NCBI RefSeq assembly: GCF_000711245.1 | Contig: NZ_JOMH01000001.1 | Span: forward strand, 3,218,830-3,282,829 | Length of the DNA: 64,000 nt | Direction of reading: 5' to 3' | DNA from: Polycyclovorans algicola TG408 | GTDB lineage: Bacteria; Pseudomonadota; Gammaproteobacteria; Nevskiales; Nevskiaceae | Part shown: positions 37,693 through 47,680 of the stretch, piece by piece | Numbering within the stretch: position 1 is the stretch's first letter | Layout: every line of letters begins with the position of its first letter | Translations under genes and position numbers: made by a program | The notes under the pieces: model-generated | Database searches by the model: none | Told to the model about the DNA's origin: nothing | Seen by the model: the letters and a program-made list of their open reading frames with translations, nothing else

Positions 37693-37832
37693 GGCGGGTA
37701 GACTGCCGCAAGCCGCCAGACCCTTGCAACTTCGCTCAGGTATCACAGGCCCTTCGGGCATCGGCAACCAAGGCGTGATGACCTAGGATGCCAGGTCGTT
37801 ACCCCCCGTACGCGCCTGCCGGAGCACCTGCC

Positions 37833-40800
37833 ATGAACAACCCTGCCGCCTTCAAGAAGCCCGAGCCCTACAAGGCCAAGCACAAGATCCGCCTGGTGAC
37901 GGCGACGGCGCTGTTCGACGGCCACGACGCCTCGATCAACATCATGCGCCGCATTCTGCAGGCCTCCGGCGCCGAAGTGGTGCATCTGGGCCACAACCGC
38001 TCGGCCGCAGAAATTGCCAACGCCGCCTTGCAGGAAGACGCGCAAGCCATTGCCATCACCTCGTACCAGGGCGGCCACACCGAGTTCTTCAAATACATGG
38101 TGGACCTGCTGCGCGAAAACGGCGGCGAGAAAATCAAGGTCTACGGCGGCGGCGGCGGCGTGATCGTGCCGACCGAAACCAAGGAACTGATGGACTACGG
38201 CGTGGCGCGCATCTACTCGCCCGACGACGGCGCCACGCTGGGCCTGCAGGGCATGATCGACGATCTGATCAAGGGCGCCGACTACGACGTGACCGCAGCC
38301 GCGCCCAAGGCCGACAAGGTGATCGAAGCGCTGCAAAGCGGCGACCGCCGGCAACTGGCACAAGTGATCAGCGGCATCGAAAACGGTCACTACTCCGAGA
38401 AGCTGCGCGCCGAGCTGCGCAAGGCGGCCGACAAGGTCACCACGCCGCGTCTCGGCATTACCGGCACTGGCGGCGCGGGCAAATCGTCGCTGACCGACGA
38501 GCTGGTGCTGCGTCTGCGGCTGGATCAGCACGACAAGCCCAAGGTGGGGATCATCTCCATCGATCCGTCGCGCAAGCGCACCGGCGGCGCGCTGCTGGGC
38601 GACCGCATTCGCATGAACGCCATCGACACGCCCAACGTCTACATGCGCTCGCTGGCGACGCGCGACACCGGCAGTGAGCTGTCGGCCGCGCTGCCCGACG
38701 TGATCGCCGCCTGCAAGCTGTCAGGCTTTGACCTGATCATCGTCGAGACCTCGGGCATCGGTCAGGGCGACGCCGCCATCGTGCCGTTTGTCGACACTTC
38801 GCTGTATGTGATGACGCCCGAGTTTGGCGCCGCCTCGCAGCTGGAAAAGATCGACATGATCGATTTCGCCGACTTCATCGCGCTCAACAAGTTTGATCGC
38901 AAAGGCGCCGAAGACGCCTTGCGCGACGTGCGCAAGCAGTACCAGCGCAACCGTGAGCGCTTCGGCGAGTCACCCGACAAGATGCCGGTGTTCGGCACCA
39001 TGGCCTCGCGCTTCAATGACGACGGCGTCACCGCGCTCTATCAGGCGATCCTGCCGGTGCTGGTGGACAAAGGCTTCAAGCCCGAAAAATCCTTCCTCAA
39101 GCCGGTGGCCGTGAGTTGCTCATCCAGCCGCCAGGCGGTGGTCCCGCCCGATCGCGTGCGTTATCTCGCCGAGATCGCCGAAACCATTCGTGGCTATCAC
39201 AAGGATGTCGACACGCAGGTGCAGATCGCCCGTGAGCGCCAGGCACTGCGCATCAGCCACGATCTGCTCAAGGACAACAGCGCCGCCACCGCCGCACTGG
39301 CGCCGGCGCTGGACGCCAAGGACGGCGAGTTTCTGCCCGCCCCGCGCAAGCTGCTCAGCGGCTGGCCGGAGATCGTCACGCAGTACAGCGGTGACCAACA
39401 CATCACCAAGGTGCGTGACAAAGAGCTCACCACCATCCTCACCACCGAGTCGCTGGCCGGCACCAAGGTGCGCAAGGTCGCCCTGCCCCGCTTCGGCGAC
39501 GACGGCGAACTGCTGCGCTTCCTGATGAAGGAACACCTGCCGGGGTACTTCCCGTTCACCGCCGGGGTGTTTCCATTCAAGCGCGAAGGCGAAGACCCCA
39601 CCCGCATGTTCGCCGGTGAAGGCGATGCCTTCCGCACCAACCGCCGCTTCAAGCGCCTGTCGGACGGCATGCCCGCGCACCGCCTTTCCACCGCGTTTGA
39701 CTCGGTGACGCTCTACGGCTGGGACCCGGCCGAACGCCCCGACATCTACGGCAAGATCGGCAACTCCGGCGTGTCGATCTGCACCCTCGAAGACATGAAA
39801 GTGCTCTACGACGGCTTTGACCTGTGCGCGCCCAGCACCTCGGTGAGCATGACCATCAACGGTCCGGCGCCGATGATTCTGGCGATGTTCATGAACACCG
39901 CCATCGACCAGCAGGTTGACAAGTTCACTGCCGAAAAGGGCCGTGCGCCCAACGCCGACGAGCATGCGCAGATCAGGGCGTTCACGCTGGCCAACGTGCG
40001 CGGCACGGTGCAGGCCGACATCCTGAAAGAGGACCAGGGCCAGAACACCTGCATCTTCAGCACCGAATTCGCGCTGAAAATGATGGGCGACATCCAGCAG
40101 TATTTCGTCGACCAGAAGGTGCGCAACTTCTACTCGGTGTCGATCTCGGGTTATCACATCGCCGAAGCCGGGGCCAACCCGATTTCGCAGTTGGCGTTCA
40201 CGCTGGCCAACGGCTTCACCTATGTCGAAAGCTATCTCGCACGCGGCATGCACATCGACGAATTCGCGCCCAACCTGAGCTTCTTCTTCAGTAACGGCAT
40301 GGACCCGGAATACTCGGTGATCGGCCGCGTCGCCCGGCGCATCTGGGCGGTGGCGATGAAGAACAAGTACGGCGGCAACGAGCGCAGCCAGAAGCTCAAG
40401 TACCACGTGCAGACCTCGGGCCGCTCGCTGCACGCCCAGGAAATGGACTTCAACGACATCCGCACCACTTTGCAGGCGCTGATCGCCATCAACGACAACT
40501 GCAACTCACTGCACACCAACGCCTACGACGAGGCGATCACCACGCCCACCGAAGAATCGGTGCGCCGTGCCATGGCGATCCAGCTGATCATCAACCGCGA
40601 GTTCGGCCTCGCCAAAAACGAGAACGGCCTGCAGGGCAGCTTCATCATCGACGAACTGACCGATCTGGTCGAAGAGGCCGTGCTGCGCGAATTTGAAGCC
40701 ATCGCCAACCGTGGCGGCGTGCTCGGCGCCATGGAAACCGGCTACCAGCGCGGCAAGATTCAAGACGAATCGATGCTTTACGAGCACAAGAAGCACGACG

Positions 40801-41099
40801 GCTCGCTGCCCCTGATCGGCGTCAACACCTTCCGCAACCCCAAGGGTGATGGTGATGCCTTCGAGATTGAACTGGCGCGCTCCACCGACGACGAGAAAAA
40901 GAGCCAGATCGAACGTCTGAAGGCCTTCCAGAAGCGCAACGCGAAAGAAGGCAAGGCCCAGCTCGCCCGGCTGCGCATGGCCGTGATTGAGGAGCACAAC
41001 ACCTTTGAAGTGCTGATGGACGCGGTGCGCGTCTGCTCGCTGGGCGACATCACCCATACGTTGTACGAGGTGGGGGGGCGTTACCGGCGCAATATGTAA
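37833..41099 (+). CDS. icmF: Fused isobutyryl-CoA mutase IcmF
   Basis: Adenosylcobalamin-dependent enzyme interconverting isobutyryl-CoA and n-butyryl-CoA, with a built-in G-protein chaperone. Domain order in the 1088-residue product is as follows. The B12-binding domain (~15-150) has axial ligand His31 in [13 protein letters not shown] and the SYQGGH loop. The MeaB-like GTPase (~200-460) has P-loop GTGGAGKSS near residue 211, and NKFD. The mutase TIM barrel occupies ~530-1088 ([30 protein letters not shown]). GGAG precedes the ATG by nine bases. The Phe in VFPFKR fits an isobutyryl rather than a pivalyl substrate, an inference from family knowledge. Confidence 0.95.
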   Translation: MNNPAAFKKPEPYKAKHKIRLVTATALFDGHDASINIMRRILQASGAEVVHLGHNRSAAEIANAALQEDAQAIAITSYQGGHTEFFKYMVDLLRENGGEKIKVYGGGGGVIVPTETKELMDYGVARIYSPDDGATLGLQGMIDDLIKGADYDVTAAAPKADKVIEALQSGDRRQLAQVISGIENGHYSEKLRAELRKAADKVTTPRLGITGTGGAGKSSLTDELVLRLRLDQHDKPKVGIISIDPSRKRTGGALLGDRIRMNAIDTPNVYMRSLATRDTGSELSAALPDVIAACKLSGFDLIIVETSGIGQGDAAIVPFVDTSLYVMTPEFGAASQLEKIDMIDFADFIALNKFDRKGAEDALRDVRKQYQRNRERFGESPDKMPVFGTMASRFNDDGVTALYQAILPVLVDKGFKPEKSFLKPVAVSCSSSRQAVVPPDRVRYLAEIAETIRGYHKDVDTQVQIARERQALRISHDLLKDNSAATAALAPALDAKDGEFLPAPRKLLSGWPEIVTQYSGDQHITKVRDKELTTILTTESLAGTKVRKVALPRFGDDGELLRFLMKEHLPGYFPFTAGVFPFKREGEDPTRMFAGEGDAFRTNRRFKRLSDGMPAHRLSTAFDSVTLYGWDPAERPDIYGKIGNSGVSICTLEDMKVLYDGFDLCAPSTSVSMTINGPAPMILAMFMNTAIDQQVDKFTAEKGRAPNADEHAQIRAFTLANVRGTVQADILKEDQGQNTCIFSTEFALKMMGDIQQYFVDQKVRNFYSVSISGYHIAEAGANPISQLAFTLANGFTYVESYLARGMHIDEFAPNLSFFFSNGMDPEYSVIGRVARRIWAVAMKNKYGGNERSQKLKYHVQTSGRSLHAQEMDFNDIRTTLQALIAINDNCNSLHTNAYDEAITTPTEESVRRAMAIQLIINREFGLAKNENGLQGSFIIDELTDLVEEAVLREFEAIANRGGVLGAMETGYQRGKIQDESMLYEHKKHDGSLPLIGVNTFRNPKGDGDAFEIELARSTDDEKKSQIERLKAFQKRNAKEGKAQLARLRMAVIEEHNTFEVLMDAVRVCSLGDITHTLYEVGGRYRRNM

Positions 41100-41593
41100 A
41101 CACGGGTCGCGCCCGGTGTAACGGGATAACTTCCCCAACGCCGGATGGGCTGTCAGCGACTTCCGTGCGCGCGGAAAGGTCGGGCTCTTGTCCGATGTGG
41201 CCAAGCTGCCGTCGCGCTGCTGGCCGCCGCGCTGGTCGCAGAAACACTGCCGGGCGTCTGACCGTTGTCCGGCATGGCAATGCGGCGATATCTCTCTCCG
41301 TCAATCCGGCAGGCAATCTGCCGAACCACGGTTTCGCGGCATCCGAGCTCGGTCGCCACGATGCGGCAACTTGCCCTTCCTGAACTTCGACAACTGCCGT
41401 GTCGATGTCTCAGCAAAGCGAGACTGACGCCGGCCGTGCCCGACCGATGCCGACGCCGCACGCGCCAGCCGGTGAGTGCGGCGTGCCTCTCGTCGGTCTA
41501 CGGCGTCGTGGTGACGATCTACCCCATCGGGGCGCTATTTGCTTCGGGCGGCCGTGGGGGTGGGGAGAACCCCACCCGGCAGTAGCTGCTGCT
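41100..41593. other. Gene-free stretch after icmF
   Basis: About 490 bases without a convincing gene on either strand. Short open frames are Arg/Ala/Pro-rich GC artefacts. One minus-strand frame (41153-41461) has a vaguely helix-turn-helix-like segment, but no family match can be claimed. A perfect 8-bp hairpin GGGTGGGG/CCCCACCC lies at 41559-41578 without a U tract. The stretch could be a decayed gene or an untranslated RNA. Confidence 0.5.
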
Positions 41594-42607
41594 TTAGGCC
41601 TCGAAGCCACACTGTTGGTCGAAGGCTTTGAGGTCGGCTTCGGTGTAGGTCTGCCCATCAACCGTCAAGCTGCCGTCTGCCTGAAAGACCACGGCCAGCG
41701 GGGCACCGCCGTCAACGGTGATGTTCATCTCGCCGCCCGTAATGCGCTCTTCCTGCCCGTTGAAATTTTCGAAGACAAGGTCTTCGACAGTTTCGTAGTC
41801 AGCGGAAAACGCACAGGGTGTGCCGGTCACATCAACACCCAACAGGCCATTCAGATCTGCGGTGAAGGTGCTGCCGCTGAGCGTTCCGACCAACTGCAGT
41901 GGGCTGGCGCTGCCTTCACCGACGTTCAGCTCAAACGCCTGCCCGTCAAACAGAAAGCGCGCTTGCAGATAGACCACCTGTTCGATCGTGCCGCCGGATT
42001 GCGGCGCAGAGCAGCCATCACAAACCTCAACCAAACCACGCATGTCGATCTCGCTGACGAAATCTGGGCTGCTTGAGCGACTGCTGTAGGTATCGCTACC
42101 GTCAGGGTCGTCGCTGGGGCCGCTGGTCCGCAGGTACAGTACGGCGCCACCCTCGACTTCACCCACTTCAACGATCCCGTTTTGGCTGAGGGAAAACTGT
42201 GCTTCGGGAATCACTTCCTCACAGTTGTCAGCGACAACACGCTGGGTCGCGATGGACCCGGCGAACAACGACTCGGCAGTGCTCGCAGTTTCGGTGATAC
42301 TCCCTCCGCTTGAGCAGGCTTGGGTGTTCTTGGCTTCGACGCGCATCTGCTGCATGGCTTTGGCGGCCGCTCTGCTGAAACTGGCCGCCTGGGGATCGTT
42401 CTGCTCACCAGCCTGCCCGGCCAACTCACTCGAATCCAGCGCAAAATAAACGCCGCTAAAGCCGGCCGCGGCCGCTTTGTCGGTGACGCTCAACGCACTA
42501 CCGCCACCGCCGCCACCGCCACTGCCGCCGCACGCTGCGAGCGCCAATGCCGAAATGATCGCGGCATGTGCCGGGGAAGCGAACCGGACTACGTGATTGA
42601 AATCCAT
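41594..42607 (-). CDS. Orphan lipoprotein with poly-glycine linker
   Basis: Not recognised. The 337-residue product has a lipoprotein signal (ISALALAACGG, Cys26) followed by a GGSGGGGGGG linker. The mature part is acidic and Ser/Gly-rich, with regularly spaced short beta-like strands (FTADLNGLLGVDVTG, ITVDGGAPLAVVFQADGSL) and about six cysteines (ACSSGG, NCEE, VCDGC, TPCAF, QQCGF) that may form disulfides. A surface-exposed or periplasmic beta-rich protein is likely. The flanking gaps (490 and 271 bases) show that it is transcribed alone. Confidence 0.75.
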   Translation of the reverse strand: MDFNHVVRFASPAHAAIISALALAACGGSGGGGGGGSALSVTDKAAAAGFSGVYFALDSSELAGQAGEQNDPQAASFSRAAAKAMQQMRVEAKNTQACSSGGSITETASTAESLFAGSIATQRVVADNCEEVIPEAQFSLSQNGIVEVGEVEGGAVLYLRTSGPSDDPDGSDTYSSRSSSPDFVSEIDMRGLVEVCDGCSAPQSGGTIEQVVYLQARFLFDGQAFELNVGEGSASPLQLVGTLSGSTFTADLNGLLGVDVTGTPCAFSADYETVEDLVFENFNGQEERITGGEMNITVDGGAPLAVVFQADGSLTVDGQTYTEADLKAFDQQCGFEA

Positions 42608-42790
42608 GGTACTGACCTCTTTGAAGGCGAATTGACCCGAGAATGGGGAGGCCGAAGCTTAGTAATCATCACGCTGGTGAACTGTCAGCATTTCATATGA
42701 CAGGTCACGCCAAGGCACCGGTGATCCGCTAGCCTGTGCGAAATGAATCTCGTCCCGCCGTTTTCGCGCGATTAATTCAAGAGGCGCTCA

Positions 42791-42886
42791 ATGAACGACC
42801 TGACCGCTGGGTGCTGGATACTGCACAGTACAAACGGCGCCAACCGTCGTGGTTGTTCAAGCCTCCGGGCACCCCCTAATGAGTGA
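42791..42886 (+). CDS. Possible 31-codon leader ORF before the response regulator
   Basis: ATG at 42791 follows AAGAGG (42779-42784) at six-base spacing, a better ribosome-binding site than any at the response-regulator start. The frame ends in a TGA that overlaps the regulator ATG (42879) by eight bases. The peptide starts MNDLTAGCWILHS. Translational coupling is plausible; the short length makes chance hard to exclude. Confidence 0.35.
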   Translation: MNDLTAGCWILHSTNGANRRGCSSLRAPPNE

Positions 42887-43529
42887 TGCAATCCGCTTGA
42901 TGGTGGTCGAGGACGACCCGCAGATGCAGTCGCGCTTTCAGCGCGCCTTCGAGGCCTCGTCGGCTGTCGCAGTCGTCGCCTGGGCCGCGACCGCTGCCGA
43001 CGCGCTGGCGCTGCTCGACGAGACGACGCCCGACGTGCTGCTGGTGGATCTGGGACTACCCGATGCGAGCGGCATTACCGTCATTCGCCGCGCCAAAACC
43101 CTGCACCCCTGCTGCGAGATCATGGTGGTCAGCGTCTTCGGCGATCAGCGCAATGTGCTGGCGAGTATCGAAGCCGGCGCCAGCGGTTATCTGCTTAAAG
43201 ATGACACCGCCGACGACTTCGTTGAACGCATCATCGAGTTGCGCGATGGCGGTTCACCAATCACGCCGATCATCGCCCGCCAATTGTTGGTGCGTCTGCA
43301 ACCCCCCACACCGGGTCCGGAAGACCCGACGACCTCCTTGTCCGACCGCGAACGCGAAGTGCTCAATCTGCTGGCCAAGGGTTTCGCGTACCAGGAAATT
43401 GCCGAACTGCTGGGTATTTCGACCCACACGGTCCGCACTTACGTGCGGCGTCTTTACGAGAAGCTGCAGGTCACCTCGCGGGGCCAAGCCGTTTTTGAAG
43501 CGCAGCGCATGCACCTGCTGCCGCATTGA
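42879..43529 (+). CDS. LuxR-type response regulator
   Basis: Two-component regulator paired with the kinase that follows. The 216-residue product has a receiver domain (~1-120) with acidic Glu11/Asp12/Asp13, phospho-acceptor Asp57 (VLLVDLGLPDASG) and a conserved Lys in LLKDDT. A LuxR-type helix-turn-helix follows at ~150-210 (LSDREREVLNLLAKGFAYQ). The chosen ATG lacks a Shine-Dalgarno sequence and lies within the possible leader ORF. Its TGA overlaps the TTG start of the kinase gene. Confidence 0.88.
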   Translation: MSDAIRLMVVEDDPQMQSRFQRAFEASSAVAVVAWAATAADALALLDETTPDVLLVDLGLPDASGITVIRRAKTLHPCCEIMVVSVFGDQRNVLASIEAGASGYLLKDDTADDFVERIIELRDGGSPITPIIARQLLVRLQPPTPGPEDPTTSLSDREREVLNLLAKGFAYQEIAELLGISTHTVRTYVRRLYEKLQVTSRGQAVFEAQRMHLLPH

Positions 43530-45460
43530 GCGTCAGCGTGGCAGCGGCGTGGCGAATGTGGCTGGGGGTAGGACTGCTGGCCAGCGGGGTCGGCGCCTCG
43601 CAGGCCAATGTTGATGCCCTAGGCAACGGCAAGGTGATGATGTTCGACCAAGCGGAGTGGACCGTCAGCCCGGCTGGCACACTGCCGGCGGCGAACGCCG
43701 ACTGGCAAACGGTCAGGTTGCCTGACTCGACCGCGCACGCACGCCACGACGGCGCGCATTCCGACGTCCGTCCGCCGCTTGGTGAAGCGCCGCTGCACTG
43801 GTATCGCTTCGAGATTGAAATTGAATCGGTGCCACAGCAAGGTCTCGCGGTCTACCTGCCCTGCGTGGCCGACCGCAAGCGGGTCTGGGTGAACGGCGAG
43901 AAGATCATGCGCAGCTTCGTCAACGTGGACCGCATCGAGCACGCTTGGAACCGTCCGCTGCTGGTCAATATTCCGGCACTGGCCCTGCAGCCTGGCCGTA
44001 ACCAGATCCTGTTCGGTCTCGACGCGCCGTGGACACAGGTCATCAACATGTCGCGGCTGCGCGTAGGGCCGCTGCACATGTTGCAGCCGGCCTACGACCG
44101 TCAGCACCGTTTGCGGGTCAGCGCACCCGCGGCCAGCACCTGGATGCTGGCGGGCCTTTGCGTGTTTTCCATCGGTATCTGGTGGGTGCGTAAGGATGAG
44201 CCGCTGCATCTGCTGTTGGGGCTGGGCGCCGGCATGTTCTCGCTGCGCATGCTGCATTACCACGTCGACGGCCCACTGTACTCACCGGCACTGTTCTGGT
44301 GGGTGGCCATTGCGTCACTGACTTGGGCCATGGTGTTTCTGTTCTTCTTTGCGTTTCGTTACTACAAGCTTCGACACGCCGTGGTCGAGCGACTGCTACT
44401 GCTTGCGGCGATTGCGGTCACGCTGCTCCTGTTGCCGGGTATCGGGTTTGATGCGTACGAGCACGCGTCGCTGGCCTACTGGGTGATGGCGCCGGTGTCG
44501 GTCGCCTCGGCAGGGCTGCTTTTCCAGCGGGCATGGCGAACGCGCGGTCTGCCGGAACTGCTGCTGGCGTCAGGCTACGGCGTGACGGTGGTGATCAGCG
44601 TTTATGACCTTGCCATCATCACCCGCGTGCTGAGTATCGAGCGCGCCTATCTGATGCCGGTGGGCGCCTCGATTCTGTTCCTGTGTTTTTCACTGGCGCT
44701 GGCGGCGCGGTACGTGGAATCGCTGGGCGTGATCAAACAGATGAACCGGATCCTCGAAATGCGCGTCCAGGAACGGCAGGCGACCCTGGAGGCCAGCTTT
44801 GAGTGGCTCCGCCAGCTGTCGCAGGAATCGGTATTGGCCGACGAGCGGCAGCGGCTGATGCGGGAGATTCATGACGGCATCGGCGCCAACCTGGTCACCA
44901 CCCTGGCCGCCGTCGAGCGCCGTGGCGAGCCCGACGACACCGCCGCAGTCGCCTTACGTCATGCCATTGCCGACCTGAAACTCACGGTCGATTCGCTGGA
45001 GCCGGTCGATGGCGATCTGTTGAGCCTGCTCGGCAACTTGCGCTACCGGCTGACACCACAACTGAAGCAGGCGGGGATCACCGTTGCCTGGGACGTCACC
45101 GCCCTGCCAGCCCTGACCTGGCTGCGCGCGCCCCAGGCCTTGCACGTGCTGCGCATTGCGCAAGAGGCGTTCAGCAATGTAATCCAGCACTCCGGCGCAT
45201 CGCGGGTCAGCGTCTCCACCGATACGGGCACCTCGCCGGAGGGCCTCGCCGGCGTCTGTGTGCGCATCGCCGATGATGGTCGGGGGCTTCCACCGCTGGA
45301 CACGCTGGCGCCGGACGGCGGCCGCGGCCTCTCGAACATGAAATGGCGTGCAAAAGCCCTGGGCGGACAACTCCGCATCGAACCGAACACGCCGCACGGC
45401 ACGACAGTCGCGCTGTGGCTGCCCCTGGGTGCGACGGAGGCTGTTCCCGAGTCGGGCTAA
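43526..45460 (+). CDS. Sensor histidine kinase with 7TM-type sensor and periplasmic jelly-roll domain
   Basis: The 644-residue product begins with a signal peptide (~GLLASGVGASQA) and a periplasmic beta-sandwich domain (~35-190; LHWYRFEIEIESV, VWVNGEKIMRSF) resembling carbohydrate-binding folds of 7TMR-DISM kinases. About seven transmembrane helices (~205-395) and a short coiled coil (EMRVQERQATLEASF) follow. Then come a HisKA_3 domain with phospho-acceptor His449 (RLMREIHDGIG) and a HATPase domain (VLRIAQEAFSNVIQHSGAS, VRIADDGRGLPP). It starts at TTG overlapping the regulator stop; an internal ATG at 43556 is an alternative. Ligand unknown. Confidence 0.85.
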   Translation: MSVSVAAAWRMWLGVGLLASGVGASQANVDALGNGKVMMFDQAEWTVSPAGTLPAANADWQTVRLPDSTAHARHDGAHSDVRPPLGEAPLHWYRFEIEIESVPQQGLAVYLPCVADRKRVWVNGEKIMRSFVNVDRIEHAWNRPLLVNIPALALQPGRNQILFGLDAPWTQVINMSRLRVGPLHMLQPAYDRQHRLRVSAPAASTWMLAGLCVFSIGIWWVRKDEPLHLLLGLGAGMFSLRMLHYHVDGPLYSPALFWWVAIASLTWAMVFLFFFAFRYYKLRHAVVERLLLLAAIAVTLLLLPGIGFDAYEHASLAYWVMAPVSVASAGLLFQRAWRTRGLPELLLASGYGVTVVISVYDLAIITRVLSIERAYLMPVGASILFLCFSLALAARYVESLGVIKQMNRILEMRVQERQATLEASFEWLRQLSQESVLADERQRLMREIHDGIGANLVTTLAAVERRGEPDDTAAVALRHAIADLKLTVDSLEPVDGDLLSLLGNLRYRLTPQLKQAGITVAWDVTALPALTWLRAPQALHVLRIAQEAFSNVIQHSGASRVSVSTDTGTSPEGLAGVCVRIADDGRGLPPLDTLAPDGGRGLSNMKWRAKALGGQLRIEPNTPHGTTVALWLPLGATEAVPESG

Positions 45461-45480
45461 CCGGGTCGTCGGCAGCCACG

Positions 45481-45511
45481 AAAAAGGCCGCTGAAATCAG
45501 CGGCCTTTTTT
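45481..45511. terminator. Terminator after the histidine kinase gene
   Basis: AAAAAGGCCGCTGA, a two-base loop and TCAGCGGCCTTTTT form a long perfect stem with T runs on both strands. It lies between the convergent kinase and aceA genes and could serve both. Confidence 0.88.
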
Positions 45512-45578
45512 GACTTCTTATCCCAGCAATCCTACCGCGCGACACGCCTGACTCAAGCGATCACGCGACAGCGATTTC

Positions 45579-46886
45579 TCAGTGAAACTGCTCTTCTTCC
45601 GTCGAGCCGCTGAGGGCCTTGACCGATGACGAACCGCCCTGGATGACGGTGGTGACGTCGTCGAAGTAACCGGCGCCGACTTCCTGCTGGTGCGACACGA
45701 AGGTGTAGCCCTTTTCGCGTGCGGCGAATTCGGGTTCCTGCACCATTTCGGTGTAGTGCTTCATGCCTTCACCGCGGGCATAGGCATGCGCAAACTGGAA
45801 GGTGTTGTACCAGTTGACGTGGATGCCGGCCAGGGTGATGAACTGGTACTTGTAGCCCAGCGCCGACAGGTCTTCCTGGAAGGAGGCGATCTGCTTGTCG
45901 TTGAGGTTCTTCTTCCAGTTGAACGACGGCGAGCAGTTGTAGCTCAACAGCTTGCCGGGGTTCTCTTTGAGCACAGCCTGGGCGAATTCACGGGCAAAGC
46001 CGATGTCGGGTACGCCGGTTTCGCACCACACGAGGTCGGCATACGGGGCGTATGCGACGCCGCGGCTGATGGCCTGTTCGAGACCGTTCTTGACGCGGTA
46101 GAAGCCTTCCTGGGTGCGCTCACCGGTGAGGAACGGCTTGTCGTTGGCATCATGATCGGAGGTGATCAGGTTGGCCGCTTCGGCATCGGTACGGGCGAGC
46201 ACGATGGTCGGCACGCCCATGACGTCGGCGGCAAAACGCGCAGCGGTCAGCTTTTCGCAGGCTTCGGCGGTCGGCACCAACACCTTGCCGCCCATGTGAC
46301 CGCACTTCTTCACAGCGGCGAGCTGGTCTTCGAAGTGCACACCGGCAGCGCCGGCGGTGATCATGTTCTTCATCAGTTCGAACGCGTTCAACACGCCGCC
46401 GAAACCGGCTTCAGCGTCGGCCACGACCGGCAGGAAGTAGTCGACGAATTCCTTGTCGCCGACGTTGATGCCGCGGCCCCACTGGATTTCGTCAGCGCGC
46501 TTGAAGGTGTTGTTGATGCGGCGAACCATGGTCGGAACCGAGTCGTACGCGTACAGCGACTGGTCGGGGTACATGGTTTCGCTGGTGTTGCCGTCGGCAG
46601 CAACCTGCCAGCCGGAGAGGTACACGGCTTCGAGGCCGGCCTTCGCCTGCTGCATGGCCTGACCGGCGGTGATTGCGCCGAACGCGTTCACATAGCCCTT
46701 CTTGGCTTCGCCATTAACGAGCTTCCAGAGCTTCTCGGCGCCGCGCTTGGCGAGCGTGTGCTCGACGTTCAGGCTACCGCGCAGACGCACAACGTCGGCG
46801 GCGCTGTAATTGCGCTTTACGTTTTTCCAGCGGGGGTTCGTTGCCCAGTCTTGTTCAAGGGCTTTGATCTGCTCGTCACGGGTCAT
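45579..46886 (-). CDS. aceA: Isocitrate lyase
   Basis: Glyoxylate-cycle enzyme cleaving isocitrate to succinate and glyoxylate; needed for growth on acetate or fatty acids. The catalytic KKCGH loop is intact at residues 193-197 (Cys195), with [18 protein letters not shown] and [15 protein letters not shown] also conserved. The ATG complementing 46884-46886 follows AGGAACGG; a TTG two codons earlier is rejected. Product 435 residues (434 in E. coli). No malate synthase is adjacent. A -10 hexamer at 47105-47110 implies a leader of about 210 bases. Confidence 0.96.
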   Translation of the reverse strand: MTRDEQIKALEQDWATNPRWKNVKRNYSAADVVRLRGSLNVEHTLAKRGAEKLWKLVNGEAKKGYVNAFGAITAGQAMQQAKAGLEAVYLSGWQVAADGNTSETMYPDQSLYAYDSVPTMVRRINNTFKRADEIQWGRGINVGDKEFVDYFLPVVADAEAGFGGVLNAFELMKNMITAGAAGVHFEDQLAAVKKCGHMGGKVLVPTAEACEKLTAARFAADVMGVPTIVLARTDAEAANLITSDHDANDKPFLTGERTQEGFYRVKNGLEQAISRGVAYAPYADLVWCETGVPDIGFAREFAQAVLKENPGKLLSYNCSPSFNWKKNLNDKQIASFQEDLSALGYKYQFITLAGIHVNWYNTFQFAHAYARGEGMKHYTEMVQEPEFAAREKGYTFVSHQQEVGAGYFDDVTTVIQGGSSSVKALSGSTEEEQFH

Positions 46887-47104
46887 GTTCAACCGTTCCT
46901 GTGGGTGAAAGTGAGGGGTTCGCCTGCAATCCGGAATCGGCTGAACCGGCTGACCGGACGGGTGGAAACCGCAATACCCGACCCTCGGTCACCACGTTCA
47001 GCAGACCCCGACCCGGCAAGCGTGCCGGGACATTTGATCAATGCGCGGGGTCGCTGCCGGCCTGTCAGCCAGCCGCCTGCGCGACTGGCACGACAAAGTC
47101 GAAC

Positions 47105-47110
47105 ATTATA
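47105..47110 (-). promoter_or_regulatory. Candidate -10 box of aceA
   Basis: TATAAT (reverse complement of 47105-47110) is a perfect -10 hexamer. The matching -35 is weak (GTGTTG at 47132-47127, 16-base spacer). It lies beyond the 3' end of rraA, so aceA would have its own promoter and a leader of ~210 bases containing a GC-rich stem (CCCGGCA/TGCCGGG). Confidence 0.4.
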
Positions 47111-47169
47111 GCCGGTTACTGCACTGCAACACTACGACCGGAGGACCAGGGCCTATCAAATGGCGATCT

Positions 47170-47658
47170 TCAGCGTCTGTGGACCGGCGAGGCCGCGACC
47201 ACGATGCCGTCGGCGTCAGCGTAGAGCCACGCGCCCGACTCGAAGCGCACCCCGGCAAATTCAACGGTGCGGTCCACATGCCCGGTGTGCAGGCCTTTCT
47301 CGCTTTTGCGCGGGTGCGTGGCCAAGGCCTTGATACCCACTTCCTGCTCGGCCAGCTCTTCGCTGTCGCGCACGCAGCCGTTGACGACGAGTCCGGCCCA
47401 GTCGTTCTTCTCGGCCAGCGCGCCGATGTTGCCGCCCACCAGCGCGCAACGCAGCGAGCCGCCGCCGTCCACCACCAACACCTGTCCGCCGCCCGGCTGC
47501 TCCAGCGTGCTGCGCACCAGGGCATTGTCTTCAAACACCTTCAGGGTTTTGATGGGTCCGGCGAAGGCGATGGCGCCGCCAAAGTCGAGGAAGATCGGTT
47601 CACAGACCTGAAGGCCGGGATGGTCATCGCAAAGGTCGGTGGTGGCAAAAGCGGTCAT
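47170..47658 (-). CDS. rraA: RraA-family protein (RNase E inhibitor / aldolase-like)
   Basis: RraA binds RNase E and dampens its activity; related proteins are 4-hydroxy-4-methyl-2-oxoglutarate aldolases. The start [18 protein letters not shown] gives 162 residues (161 in E. coli RraA). Conserved segments include [37 protein letters not shown] and [14 protein letters not shown], the last with the G-x-R-D aldolase-type motif. Which activity dominates cannot be decided from sequence. It lies 22 bases downstream of dsbB. Confidence 0.9.
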   Translation of the reverse strand: MTAFATTDLCDDHPGLQVCEPIFLDFGGAIAFAGPIKTLKVFEDNALVRSTLEQPGGGQVLVVDGGGSLRCALVGGNIGALAEKNDWAGLVVNGCVRDSEELAEQEVGIKALATHPRKSEKGLHTGHVDRTVEFAGVRFESGAWLYADADGIVVAASPVHRR

Positions 47659-47680
47659 GGCGAAGCTCCAAAAGTCGGGT

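Noticed and set aside
41153-41461. Minus-strand frame with a transposase-like helix-turn-helix segment
   Set aside because: Similarity is only a vague impression over ~20 residues; there are no inverted terminal repeats, catalytic residues or target duplications.
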